From positions 16,389,752 to 16,453,751 of the forward strand of contig CM041548.1 in the NCBI GenBank assembly GCA_023238725.1: 64,000 bases of DNA, given 5' to 3'. Origin of the DNA: Scortum barcoo (lineage: Eukaryota > Chordata > Actinopteri > Centrarchiformes > Terapontidae). Position 1 is the first letter of the stretch, and each line of letters opens with the position of its first letter. Positions 25,333 through 36,025 of the stretch are shown here, piece after piece. Under the pieces are notes generated by a model. The model saw only the letters and a list, made by a program, of their open reading frames with translations, was not told the origin of the DNA and did not search any database. The translations under genes were made by a program, and so were the position numbers.

Positions 25333-25699
25333 TCCAGTCCATCCCCACTTCTACCTGGTGTGTTTTAATGTAATGAACCTATATAATGCAGCTCATCAGT
25401 ATGCAGAGGGGAACAGAGGTCCGGTCCCAGGCAGTCTGCACCAACTGGAGTCACACTTTCCTCTGCAGCACACACACCCACACTCAAGGACATCTCATTA
25501 GCATCGATTGTCCTCTACTGCACTCAGTATTATGAGCACAGGAGAGCAGAGCAGGGACTGTTAATTATCTGCTGTTAATCAAAATATCTGATTAAAACCC
25601 CATAACGTTGTTTATTACGGTGCCAGAGAGTTTGGAGCCCCCCCCCCCCCCTTTTGCAGCTGCTTCAGTCATCACTCATGCAGTTTAAGGTTATGTGGC

Positions 25700-25930
25700 G
25701 GTGGAACTACGCTTCCCAGAATGCCACGGGAGTTTTTTTAGTCCAACCACAGCGCTGCTCGGGGGTTGACCATGTGCTGTGTGACTGCCACCGGACGGCT
25801 GTCTGTAGAAAGTGCAGGGGGGAAACTGAGTGACAGACAACGCGACCATGCAGGCGGCTGAACCCGGAGCAGCAGCAGCAGCAGCATCGGCGGCGGCGGC
25901 GGCGGGGATGTGAGGACGGAGTGGAGAATA
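25700..25930 (+). promoter_or_regulatory. tmem42: tmem42 promoter / 5' UTR region
   Basis: The sequence turns GC-rich and contains aactacgcttcccagaatgc at 25707-25726. That is close to the ACTACAWnTCCCAGAATGC-type (ZNF143/SBS) motif often found in CpG promoters. The 5' UTR downstream carries an upstream ORF. The transcription start is not determinable, but the motif lies about 200 bases before the start codon, which is where a promoter would be. Confidence 0.6.
25848..25913 (+). CDS. Upstream ORF in tmem42 5' leader (polyalanine)
   Basis: ATG at 25848 in a good context (cgaccATGc, A at -3) opens 21 codons ending TGA at 25911-25913. The peptide starts MQAAEPGA and is otherwise nearly all alanine, encoded by a gca run and then a gcg run. 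Its last sense codon is itself ATG, immediately followed by TGA. It stops 17 bases before the tmem42 ATG and is out of frame with it. If it lies in the mRNA it could reduce tmem42 translation. It could also reflect a frame error hiding a longer tmem42 N-terminus, since the mammalian protein has a longer leader. Confidence 0.45.
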   Translation: MQAAEPGAAAAAASAAAAAGM

Positions 25931-26125
25931 ATGTGCCTCATCGTCAACATGTTCCCGGGAGTTTTCTATGCACTGCTGGCGGGTTTCCTCGGGGCCGTGG
26001 CGTCGTCGTCGGCCAAACTGTCCCTCGGAGCCGACTACCTGAAGGGAGTCTGCGAAACCGGACTCCGGACGTGGGGCGAGCAGCGGAAATTCAGACAAGC
26101 GGACGAAACTACCGCGTGTGACCGG
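25931..26125 (+). CDS. tmem42: tmem42 coding exon 1
   Basis: ATG to CGG, followed by donor gtgagg at 26126. It encodes 65 residues: first membrane helix and a polar loop. Confidence 0.88.
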
Positions 26126-28237
26126 GTGAGGCGTCGTTCAGGGTGAATTAGTGAATAACGCAGAGAGAGAGAGAGAGAGAGAGAGGGTGATTTCTCACGG
26201 AGGAAGTTGCGGGCTTATCCTCTCCTCTCCTCTCCTCTCCTCCCTGACTCCCTCAGCATCAGCACCATCAGCAGCTGCGCACGAGAGGGGGGGGGCGTGC
26301 AGCAGCTGCGCTCTCGTGCCGTGTCCGCGTGCTTCAATGACATTGCAGCTCCTACTAGAGAGACTAGAGACTGTGTGTGTGTGTGTGTGTTATCGCGTTA
26401 TTTTGTAAACTTGTCTCAGCGCTGATGGTGATTTTGTTTTATTTATTTATTTATTATTTTTTTTTATTTAAAAGGGGGTCAGGTTTGTGGCGTGACCTTC
26501 ACGCTCCCCGCACACGTCACAGGGGGATGTCAGAAACATCTGCAGGCAGCTGTCTGTAAACCTTCAGCACTGACCTTTAATCTGATGTGTTAAAAAGCAG
26601 GTGTGCAGGTGGATGTGAAACAAATGATCTTTGAAATGCCACAACCCTTCAGTAATGATCATGTTTATTACTGACACTGAGTTAGATGACATATTGGTGT
26701 TTGATTGTAACACATTTACTATAACAAGTACTGTACTTTATGTTACTTTATACTTAGACTCCAATATATTTCAGAGAGGCATATTGCACTTTTTTACTTC
26801 TACGTTTGTCAAACACATGTAGTTACTGTTAAATTAGCATATTTAGATCTGACACACAAAATTCGATCTGATGCACTGTTACAAATCAAACTATGCAAAA
26901 ATATATAAAGAAAGCATCACTAGCTTTACCTCCTGCAACTACAACATGAACATGCAGTGTAAACATTAATGCATCCGTTATCTTAATCCAATAATATCAT
27001 ATATAATGATGTAACACTGAGACTCTTTGTCAACAATACTTGTGTACCTTTACTTACATTACATTTTGATGGCAGGAAATTTTTCCACAGTGGTATTTCT
27101 AGGTTTACTTTAAGTTATAATCTTGAAAGTTTTTATTTAACTAAGTGCTTTGAATAAGTGATTTAAAGACTTGTTAACTTACTACTGAAGTAATTGTACT
27201 ATAATTCACATTCAAAGTATGGCAGAATTTCTACTTTTTCTACGTCCCCCATCAGTGTTGACGACAGAGTGTTCAGTGTAGTTTTATCCAGTGAAATCTT
27301 CCTTTTATTTAGACTAAACTTGACATCCAGTAAGTGTCAAGTTACTGGGCCTCCATGGACGCCTTCAGTCCTGATTCATCACGAGACAGCTTATAAAATT
27401 AATCTGTCAGATGGGTGCAAATATTGTGTAAACGGCTGCAGTGATTTAATTTAATTCACCAGTTTCAAGAGTTCTTATTGTTACTTCTGTCCTGAAAGAA
27501 GTTGTTTAAAATTAGGAGAATTATAGGTTAGATAGGAAGACAACTTTTTCCTTCAGGTAGACCTAAAAACAACAATAATCAGACGTCATTAACTTTTACA
27601 TTTCTGTTTTTCAGCTCCACATCCCTCTGAGGCTGCTGTGTGGCGGGCTGCTTTTCACCTGCAATGCTGTGATGTGGACCTTCCTCGCCAAAGCACTCAG
27701 GTATTCCTCCTCCTCCACCCGAACCACTGTGACCACCACCGCCTCCAACTTCATATCTTCCGTAAGTAACAGTCTCTCTTACTGTACAAGACCTCCTGCA
27801 CCCTCTTCTTGTCGTTCTTTTTACAGTTTTACTGCTAAATACTTGACATCAGGGGAGTGTAAGTTAATTTCAGAGTGACCTTGCGTCCTTTCTTCTTTAT
27901 ATAAGCGGCTTTATTTTAGAAAATTAGGCTGGACTATATTCAGAAATGACTTGTCGCAGCGAGTTAGGCTGCTCACAGGATTTTTTTGGTCAACGCCTTG
28001 TTCGACATATCCCATCCCTTACTTGCTGTTACTTGTTAATGGGATTATTAACTTAGAGGAAACCCTGACTTTCTCCCACCCCTCCCGCAGGCTTTCCTGG
28101 GGCAGCTGATCTTTGGTGAAGCCCAGATAACGTTGTGGTGGGTCGGGATCTCCCTGACCTTCTCTGGTCTGCTGGTGCTGCAGAGGGTGTCACCGCAGGA
28201 TGGACACCAGAACGCCGTCGGCGAGAAGGACGAATAA
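25931..28237 (+). CDS. tmem42: tmem42, transmembrane protein 42
   Basis: Three coding exons, 25931-26125, 27615-27761 and 28091-28237, all phase 0, give 162 residues (human about 159). The protein is a small multi-pass membrane protein related to one half of the EamA/DMT transporter fold; its substrate is unknown. Visible segments: a first hydrophobic helix FYALLAGFLGAVASSSAKLS (about residues 12-31), a second around LRLLCGGLLFTCNAVMWTFL, the SNFISS-AFLGQLIFGE region typical of the family, and a last helix WWVGISLTFSGLLVLQRV. The tail ends VGEKDE. I chose ATG 25931, the first in-frame ATG after the upstream ORF; another in-frame ATG at 25949 (MFPGVF) is possible. The stretch between helices 1 and 2 (TGLRTWGEQRKFRQADETT) is more polar than in mammals. 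Acceptors are tttttcag and cccgcag. Confidence 0.9.
26126..27614 (+). other. tmem42: tmem42 intron 1
   Basis: 1.5 kb. Its 5' part is the downstream edge of the CpG-rich promoter zone, with a (GA)n run at 26162-26186, a (tctcc)n run at about 26218-26243 and a (GT) run near 26372. The 3' part carries a diverged family D MITE. Confidence 0.8.
26705..27115 (+). repeat. MITE family D copy (diverged)
   Basis: Contains aacaagtactgtactttatg, ccaatatatttcagagaggc, acattaatgcatccgttatc, ccaataatatcatatataat and acattacattttgatggca in the order of the copy in exosc7 intron 2. The outer ends are eroded. Confidence 0.55.
27615..27761 (+). CDS. tmem42: tmem42 coding exon 2
   Basis: 147 bases, phase 0, between acceptor tttttcag and donor gtaagt. 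It encodes LHIPLRLLCGG to NFISS, including the second membrane helix and a Ser/Thr-rich stretch. Confidence 0.9.
28091..28237 (+). CDS. tmem42: tmem42 coding exon 3 (stop)
   Basis: 147 bases after acceptor cccgcag. It encodes AFLGQLIFGEAQ and the last helix, ending TAA at 28235-28237. The intron before it (27762-28090) has no recognised element. Confidence 0.9.
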   Translation, partial: AFLGQLIFGEAQITLWWVGISLTFSGLLVLQRVSPQDGHQNAVGEKDE

Positions 28238-28756
28238 TGTGTCTCGTCTCCGCTAGCTCAGTTCAGCCTGGCTCCAGCTGGCTGTTGCGTGTTTTGGTCA
28301 GCATCTCCTCTGATTTTAACATCCAGCCAAAGATCAGTGAAACCCTAAAAGAAAAAAATTACACTTTTGTTGTTATTACTCCTTATTAAACAAATTGTGT
28401 CCTGATTAACTTAAAAGCTCAAAAAGTGTCCTCCCCGGTAAAAAGAAAATACTTCATTTGGAATCAGTGACTATTTAATCCTTCAGGTTGCAGTTTGCAG
28501 CAGAGAAACAACGCTGGCTCAGCTGTGGTGCAGCCCTGTTTAGGCCCGTTCAGAGGCATCAGAGGAGATGTTGGCACAGTTACAGTCTGGCTAGTGGAGA
28601 CGACGCCTGCGCCCAGCTTCCCAGAAGCTCTAATATCATCTTTGTCTACAGGCTTACAATGAAGCAAAAACAATACTAGCTTTACGTTACTTTTGGAGGA
28701 ATCAACAACAGCACAACAACACATGAGCTAACAGAAGAGATGAAGGGAGAGGCTGG

Positions 28757-29155
28757 AAGGAATTATTTGACATTTTGGGGAATACTCTTTTTTTTGTTTT
28801 CCTGCTGAGAGTTAGATGAGAAGATCGACACCTCTCTCATGCCTGTACGACAAACTTGAAGCAGATGTCAGCGGCTGGTTAGCTTAGCTTAGCATAACGA
28901 GTGGAAACGGGGAAACAGCTTGGCCTGGCTTCTGTCTAAAGGTAACAAATTCAAATGCAGATTTGTTACCTTTGGACAGAGTCGGGCTAGCCGTTCTCCC
29001 CTGTTTCCAGTCTTCATGCTAAGCTATGCTAACTGGCCCCTCGCTGTAGCTTTATATTTAACAGACAGACACGAGAGTGGTATCAATCTTCTCCTCTAAC
29101 TCTCCACAAGAAAGAAAATGAGCGCATTTCTCAAAATGTCCAACTATTTCTTTAA
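28757..29155. mobile_element. Foldback element (short, centre deleted)
   Basis: The left arm includes ggaattatttgacattttgg, gctgagagttagatgagaag and ggttagcttagcttagcat. The right arm mirrors it: tgctaagctatgctaactgg, gagagtggtatcaatcttct and aaaatgtccaactatttctt. The arms meet at 28945-28975, where ggtaacaaattcaaatgcag runs into atttgttacctttgg. With almost no loop, the element is a 400 bp near-palindrome. The family is common in teleosts; no transposase is encoded. Confidence 0.8.
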
Positions 29156-30476
29156 AGGAAGGGACAGATAATACAACAGATGTCTGACAGACAGATCTGA
29201 AGTCAGTCTTTTGGGGTTTTGTCCAATGATCAGTGGACAAATAGTATCACTGGCTATGCGCATGATGTCACCATTAATCAGCCTGTGCATTATGTATTGC
29301 AGCCGTCAGATCACCAAAGCTTTCTTAATTATCACGTTTCCTTAAGTTACTCTGACACTCACTGTAAACATCTCACGCTGACGTTGCATTTTTATTCATG
29401 CTCAAGGCGATGTTACAAACGGAGCACTTAGCTAACGAGGTGTAATCATATTTTTCACACGTAATACCACAAATGTAGCGCTGAAAGGCTCATCCCTGGT
29501 GAGAGTTTGCTTCTCTGCCGGGGTCTTTCTTTTACTTTTCGTTTGCCTTTCTTGACAGCTTGAACCTTAACCTCAATATGCGAGCATGACACGTGTTTTC
29601 AGAGACAACTGGTCTTCCATTTTATGACAGATCTGCGTGTGCATGTTCCCACCAAGGCCTGAGCTCAAATATCTCACATCAAAGCGTCCTGGAGCCACAT
29701 CAGAGTGACGTCCCTGTCAGCTGCTTCATTTCATTAAAACCCAACCTGTCTCTCCAGTGAAAGAGACATCAGTTGGCCTTCTGATTGCCTGTGAAGCTTG
29801 ATGTGCCCTGCATTTGCAATCTCATATTATTCTGTTGCACGTTATGAACATCACTCCATCAGCCCATCATCTCTCGGGGGTTACACAGAAACCTGGCTTC
29901 ATTAAAAGCTTCCCTCTACATCCCTGGACTTGTCAGTGAGCGCAATAACATTATACTTCCTTTAAATCTCATAACACTGTGATGTGTGTAACAACAAGGG
30001 AGCTTTGAGCATTAATAATTGAGCATGGAAAATTGCAATATGTGCTGCTAGAGGGAAGTTTCTGTTTGCAAGGTTTGCAAGTTATACAAGGATTTGCCTG
30101 GATATGACATCAGTGGCTGCTTTATTGAACAATATTTTAAGATCACACTTTTGCTGTTGTTCGGATACATATCATAATATAAATGCGTAACGGTAGCTAT
30201 ACCTGTCTTGTAATATCCCACAGCAGCAATGCACAAATATGTCAGATGTCCTTCCAGCCGCTGCTGTGCAGGTTTTGTATCATGTGATTTACATGCATCC
30301 CTGTTAATGTGACTGCAGTGACAATGTTATTATACAGCTCTCATGTTAAAGGCCGGCTGAGTGATGTTTGGCAGCAGGGTTCGACTCACCTTGCAGGATT
30401 TTATAGCAGTGGAGATCACTTACGGTCATTTGTTTGTGCCTCCACGTTTTGGGATCCTGGGTGTGTTTGTATTCAC

Positions 30477-31550
30477 TTAAAAGGAATAGTTAGCCTTTTT
30501 GGGAAATTACACTTATTCGCTTTTTTGCCAAGAGAGTTAAATGAGAGGTTTGATACCACTCTTGTGTCTGTGTAGCAAAGATGTAGCTGGGGCCAGCAGT
30601 CGGTTAGCTTAGCTTAGCATATAGACTGGAAACAAGGGGGAAACAGCTAGCTTAGCTCTGTCCAAAGATAATCAAATTTGCCTCCTAGCATCGCTAATGT
30701 TCACTAATTACCATGTTATATGTCATTATATATATATATCATATTTTTATCTAAAAAATGTAAAATAACACTAACTTTATTAATCCTACCAAGAGTGAGT
30801 TAAAAAGATTAATATCATGTTCACGTTTTTGCCTTCAGTAGGAAACTAAAGCTAGCAGCTGATTAGCTTAGCTTAGCATAAAGACTGGAAACAGGGGGAA
30901 ATGGCTAGCCTGGTTCTGTCAGAGACAACAAAAAACACCTAACAGCACCTCTAAAGCTCACTGATTATCATGTTATATCAAGTTTGTTTAATCTAAAGGA
31001 AAACTGAAGTGTAAAATCAACTAAGTGTGGTTTTGCAGAGGGTGATCTGTCAAAGGACATCTTGGCCGGGAGCTGTGACTTCCTGTAGTCTTGTCAGCCA
31101 ACCAGCTGATTCACAAACATGATAATTAATGAGCTTTAGAGATGCTAGTAGGTGGATTTTGTTAACTTTAGACGGAGCCAGGCTGGGTGTTTCCCCCAGG
31201 CTCCAATTTTTGTGCTAAGCTAAGCTAACTGGGTGCTTGGTATAGTTACTACACTACTACTACACTTTATTTTTTCTCACTGAGATAAACATCTAGTAGG
31301 ATAAGGACATAAAACATGTTGATTAATGAGCTTTAGAGGTGCTGGTAGGCACATTTAGTTACCTCTGGATGGGGTCAGGCTAACTGTTTCCACCTGTTTC
31401 CAGTCTTTTTGTGCTAAGCTAAGCTAACAGGCTGCTGACTGCAGCTTCCTGGTTACCGCACAAACCTGAGAGTGGCATCAATCTTTTCATCCAACTCCCA
31501 GCAAGATAATGAACAGGCCTATTCCTCAAAATGTTTAACTATTCCTTTAA
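30477..31550. mobile_element. Nested foldback elements
   Basis: An outer copy begins ttaaaaggaatagttag (30477) and ends taactattcctttaa (about 31536-31550), so its ends are inverted and flanked by TTAA-like bases. Between its arms lies a second copy of the same family, with left arm from about 30790 (gcagctgattagcttagctt) and right arm to about 31250 (tgctaagctaagctaactgg). The arm order is left, left, right, right. The inner copy lacks its terminal ends. Its centre holds the motif cttggccgggagctgtgact at 31061-31080. Confidence 0.75.
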
Positions 31551-34500
31551 CCTACCTTTAATATCTGCAACCTTTGCTTTTCTGAAGAGTTTTTGGTGCC
31601 TGGCTTTCCTCCAGTTATCAGCATGAGGGTAAACCATCTACCTGTGAACTCACTCTCACTGTAATATAACCAGTCAGAGCTTTGCAGTAGCCACATTTAT
31701 AGCTCTGTGATGGCGACATGGCCCTGAGCGTGATGTATTTATATCTGTGTGCACGTAAACTCTAGATGGGATTGTACAGAGAGATTAGAAAAACCACTGA
31801 AATACCACCTTGGCCTGATGAGGTGCGTGTCACATTGACGAGTTAAATGCTGCACCGCAAGTAAACAGCAAAACAACAGTAAAGCGATTGGGATTTCATG
31901 TGGATCGGTGAAGTTTTGACCTTTCTCTTGGCGTACCGTGGACAGCAGAGCTTCTCAGAGGAGAAACATCTTTCTTAAGAGTGTCGATATTTAATGAGCA
32001 GAAGCAGAAAAAATTAAAAAGACCCTTTTTGCAGTAGTTTGTTGGTACTATTTAACTTAAAGTATGTGCAGATCAGTCATTGCTACTTTAATATAAAGGC
32101 TGCTGCACTGACAAATTCAACATTGCATTCAACTTTTTAACACAAATCGAGACAACGTGATTAGAGGTAAGGATCCTGTTTGCTCTGATGTAAACCATTC
32201 ATAACGTGTCTTACAGATTACGTGAAGCGAACATTTGTAAAGGTGTAAATAGATTCTGTTAATAGGAAACACTTAAAATGATGTGTAAATTGCCTTCTCC
32301 ACTGAGAGAAGAAACACTGTTGAATTATTAAATAAACATCTCATCTGACAAACGTGGTGGTGGTCTTCATCGCTTAGATATCTGTGGCTGTGGGAAGATG
32401 TTAAACGTTTTTGTTACGTCTTTGTTCTTCAAACAGAATAACTTTGAGTCTACAAATTGAATTAGATGTTACAGTTCACCTGAGCTCAGCTGGGTACAGA
32501 TGTAAAGGTCTGTTTTTTTCTGTATGCACTCATTAGGCTCAGTGTCATCTCAGTGTGCATCCGAACACAGTATCGTCTAATGAAAGGCACACTCACTGTA
32601 GTTAATGGGGCTGGATGTGATGTTAGCCCAGAGCTAATCTAGTTACACAACGAGCTTCATGCTCCATTAGAGCAGCTTCCTCCCTTTAGAAACTTTTTAT
32701 GAAAATGGACAACAAAATATAAATCAGTTTGAAGTCCTGAAGACATAGCAGCTTATTATTATTATCATTATTATTATTTACCATGGGATATCAAATATAT
32801 ATTTTTCTTTCTATTCCTGAATTAAAAATGAAATGTCCAAATTTCTCACAAAGAAAGACTTTATTTGTTTCTCAAAATTAAAGTAGGAAACCGAGTCAAT
32901 AAAATATCCATAAAACAGAAATTTATGTCATATTGCCAGTGGCGTATACTTTGAAAGTAAATGATAAATAACTTATCATACACGTTATCACAAAGAATAG
33001 AAAGAATAATACTACAATGAGTCAATATAACATCCATAAAAAGGTACATTTACATATTTTTTCTGTGAGTGTACTGAGATTTTTTTCAAATTAATTCATT
33101 CTAAAAAAGTATTTGTGTTTTTAAAATATTTTTTGTTTGTTTTGTTTTACAAGAGTAAAATGTTTGATGTGTTTCCAAGGAAGGGCAACAAAATTATGAA
33201 AGGTTTAAAGATCTGAAGAGCATAATATTCTGTAGAATAGTTTGTTGTATATTTCTGTAATTAAGTTGTTTTTTTTTACATCATAGTGTCAAATATCTCC
33301 CTGAGTTTAAAATGGATGGTCTAATTTCTCACAAAGAAAGACCTTATCTACTAAAATATGATGAACTGATGAAATTAACCAAAAGTTGTGTCACATACAT
33401 ACTGTTTTATTTAATTCCCCTTTAAAACAAATACCACAGTCAAAAAGAAAAATATGGTGTGGTCCACAATGAGTACTACAAATGGTATTCATACCTGACC
33501 ACAAAGAACATATCAAACAATTCAAGAAAAAAGAAGAAAGCTGGTGTGACGTGTAAACCGGAGAGCAACTGTTGCATCTCCATATGATGGTAACGATTTT
33601 TACTAATTTAAAAACTGTTGAATTTTAAAAGTCATGGTCTACTCTTGAAAGTGGTTATTTCAATACATCCCTTCATTAAGAATTCAATTTGGCAACATTT
33701 AGGTTCAAATATGTCCTTTCATCACCCTTAAAAGCATGTTTTATAATTACAGTAAGGCTTTCAAACACATCCGGGCAAAGGCATTTTTAGTGTTAAATGC
33801 TTTGAAGTGGACAGTTTCCTATCTGCATTAAATTCTCACCACCAAAAGGTAAAACCTACACTCCTCTCTCCACACTGGACAGCCTAGCTCTGTCTGCAGC
33901 TGTGACAATTAAAATTCTACTGTGGTCTTTCAAGCCTCGGTGAACATTTTCCACTGGCCTAAATTTTAATCAACATTTTATCCTGTAAGGCTTTTTTACC
34001 CTCCAGTCAGGATCACAACTACAATCTATGACAAACTGGATTATCCACAGGCAAATTCCATCAGCTGAGAGTGAGTGAATTACACTTAGGGTCAGTGCAT
34101 TCAGAGAGCAATGTTTACTGCTTTATTCCCTGACTGTCCATCTGAGCTGGTGACTGTGATGGGAATGGTGATTAAGCTAAGAGGCCGGCTAGATTTACTA
34201 CAGAGGAGCTGTCAGATAATCACAGGAAGGACGCTAAGGACGAAGTGTCAGATGTTGAATATTTAAGTTATAATCCTAACGATTTTGATGAATTCAAAAC
34301 CCATTTTTGATATTATTTAGGGTTGGCCATTCAATGTGAATAAATTCATTTATTACCAGACTATATAGTGGTTTTCTTTGTCAGAATCAGCCATTCTCGT
34401 GCCAAACTGCCTTCATAAGCAGTGAAGCGAGCATATAATCCAGACTTACTGCAAATCTAACTGATATGAGCCTCATTACGTACGTCTCCATCCACCTGTT

Positions 34501-35866
34501 CTTGTGCACATTTTCAATGGAGGTGGCAAAGTCAAATTGAAAAAATTAAATGTAGTGGAAATAGACAAATACGTCATGAAGAGACAAAAACATCAGATCT
34601 GTGTGGATGAGGAGACTGAGACCTTCTTCAAATGAATACATGAAACAAACACAAGTGCCATATTTCTATCAGCTTCTGATGGGCACTCTTTTAATTACAT
34701 CATGTCATTACGGCTTTTTTTTTTCTTGAAATGGTTTAATGGCACTCGAATGAAAAATTAGCAGCACCAACTGTTGATGTAATTAACTCCTTATATTCAT
34801 ATAACTGGTGGATGGAAACACGCATTAACACACAACAGCCAATTATCGACTTCTCCATTAAAACAACGCGTTTGTTTGTATGCACTGTAAAGTCGCTCTT
34901 CTTCTTGTATTTCTGCCAAAGTAGCTGCACAACAAGCGTTTGCTGGGGTATGAAAATGGCTCTTGTCGTTACCATAGTAACCACGGGTGTTGCCAAATCA
35001 ACCAGGACTGAAATCTTAAGGATTATAACTTCATCTGGCCACTTTGAGGCTATTGCTGCTCTCTGTCTTAAAGCCTTTTGAATGTCCTTCACAGTGATCT
35101 GGCGTCAAAGGAGGATACGACAATTTAAAATAGTATTTAACCAACGTGATCCCGTCTCACCCTGACTGTCACATTAAGGCAAAATAATTGAAATTTCTTA
35201 AAAAAAAAAAAAAAAAAAAAAAAAACAACAGATGTCACCGTTCATCGATGCACTTTTCTAAGGCGAGTCATCCGCAGCACGCAGCAAAAGATGTAAATAA
35301 AGCAAATGAAGAAGTGACAGGATCACAACGATGTTTACGGGAAGACAAAACCAGGTGTCTGCCTTGGCACCCGGACTGCGCCGCTTTGAGTGTAAAAACA
35401 TTCTGGGCTTCAGATTCGAGTTCACATTGTTTAGTCTTGGAGGCAGGAAATGATCAGATGTACTGCAGGAAATTTCACTCCGGAGAAGGCAGAAATCAGT
35501 CTCTTGGTGTGGTTTTTGCCAACTCTTTTCAAGTGCTTCTTGTCAAGTTGTTGCTGCACAATTTCGTTTTCTTCCGTTTCTCGCACAGCTACACCTCGTT
35601 AATCTCAGTCAGCACCAGGGGGGAAAAATAAACAAAAAAAAAAGTGACAAAGTTGTTAAAATAGACATATTTTGACAAGGTAATATCTTACAGTAGAACA
35701 CCCTGAAACATCAGTAAAGGAAATATCCATAAATGAAAGAAAACGTAGAAGTGGTTAAGAGGAGTTCATGCTCATTGAGGTCCAGCCAGTAGGAAAGGGG
35801 GGGCAGACCAGGATCAATCAGTCTACAGGAGTCCACAGCAGCAGAGCTCAATCAGGTTTCTAGCAT

Positions 35867-36025
35867 TCACACGATGTACTGGTACACGTCTGCCTTGCCG
35901 TGGTCGGGGGCTGAAAAGGGGCTCAGCCACGCTATAGAGAAGGGATGGCCAAACACCACCTTCATATTCATCCATTTGGACTTTTTGGCCCATCGTCGCT
36001 CCTCCTTCTTGAGCTGCTCGATGCC
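35867..36025 (-). CDS. zdhhc3: zdhhc3 last coding exon (stop)
   Basis: After acceptor cccacag. It encodes [18 protein letters not shown] to VYQYIV and TGA (complement of 35867-35869). This cytosolic tail separates ZDHHC3 from ZDHHC7. Confidence 0.93.
   Translation of the reverse strand, partial: GIEQLKKEERRWAKKSKWMNMKVVFGHPFSIAWLSPFSAPDHGKADVYQYIV

Larger units (their letters stand above)
28238..35866. other. Spacer between convergent tmem42 and zdhhc3
   Basis: 7.6 kb holding the 3' UTRs of both genes and several foldback elements. A possible tmem42 poly(A) signal, ATTAAA, is at 28385-28390. No exon of a further gene is visible. In mammals TGM4 lies in this interval, but I see no transglutaminase-like reading frame. 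31.6-35.2 kb is AT-rich DNA in which I recognise nothing. A run of 26 A lies at 35200-35225. Confidence 0.7.

Noticed and set aside
30375..30405. Possible tRNA B box (agggttcgactcacc)
   Set aside because: No matching A box or cloverleaf within tRNA distance.
34736..35092. 118-residue minus-strand open frame in the spacer before zdhhc3
   Set aside because: No family recognised and a second overlapping frame is equally open; could be zdhhc3 3' UTR at most.
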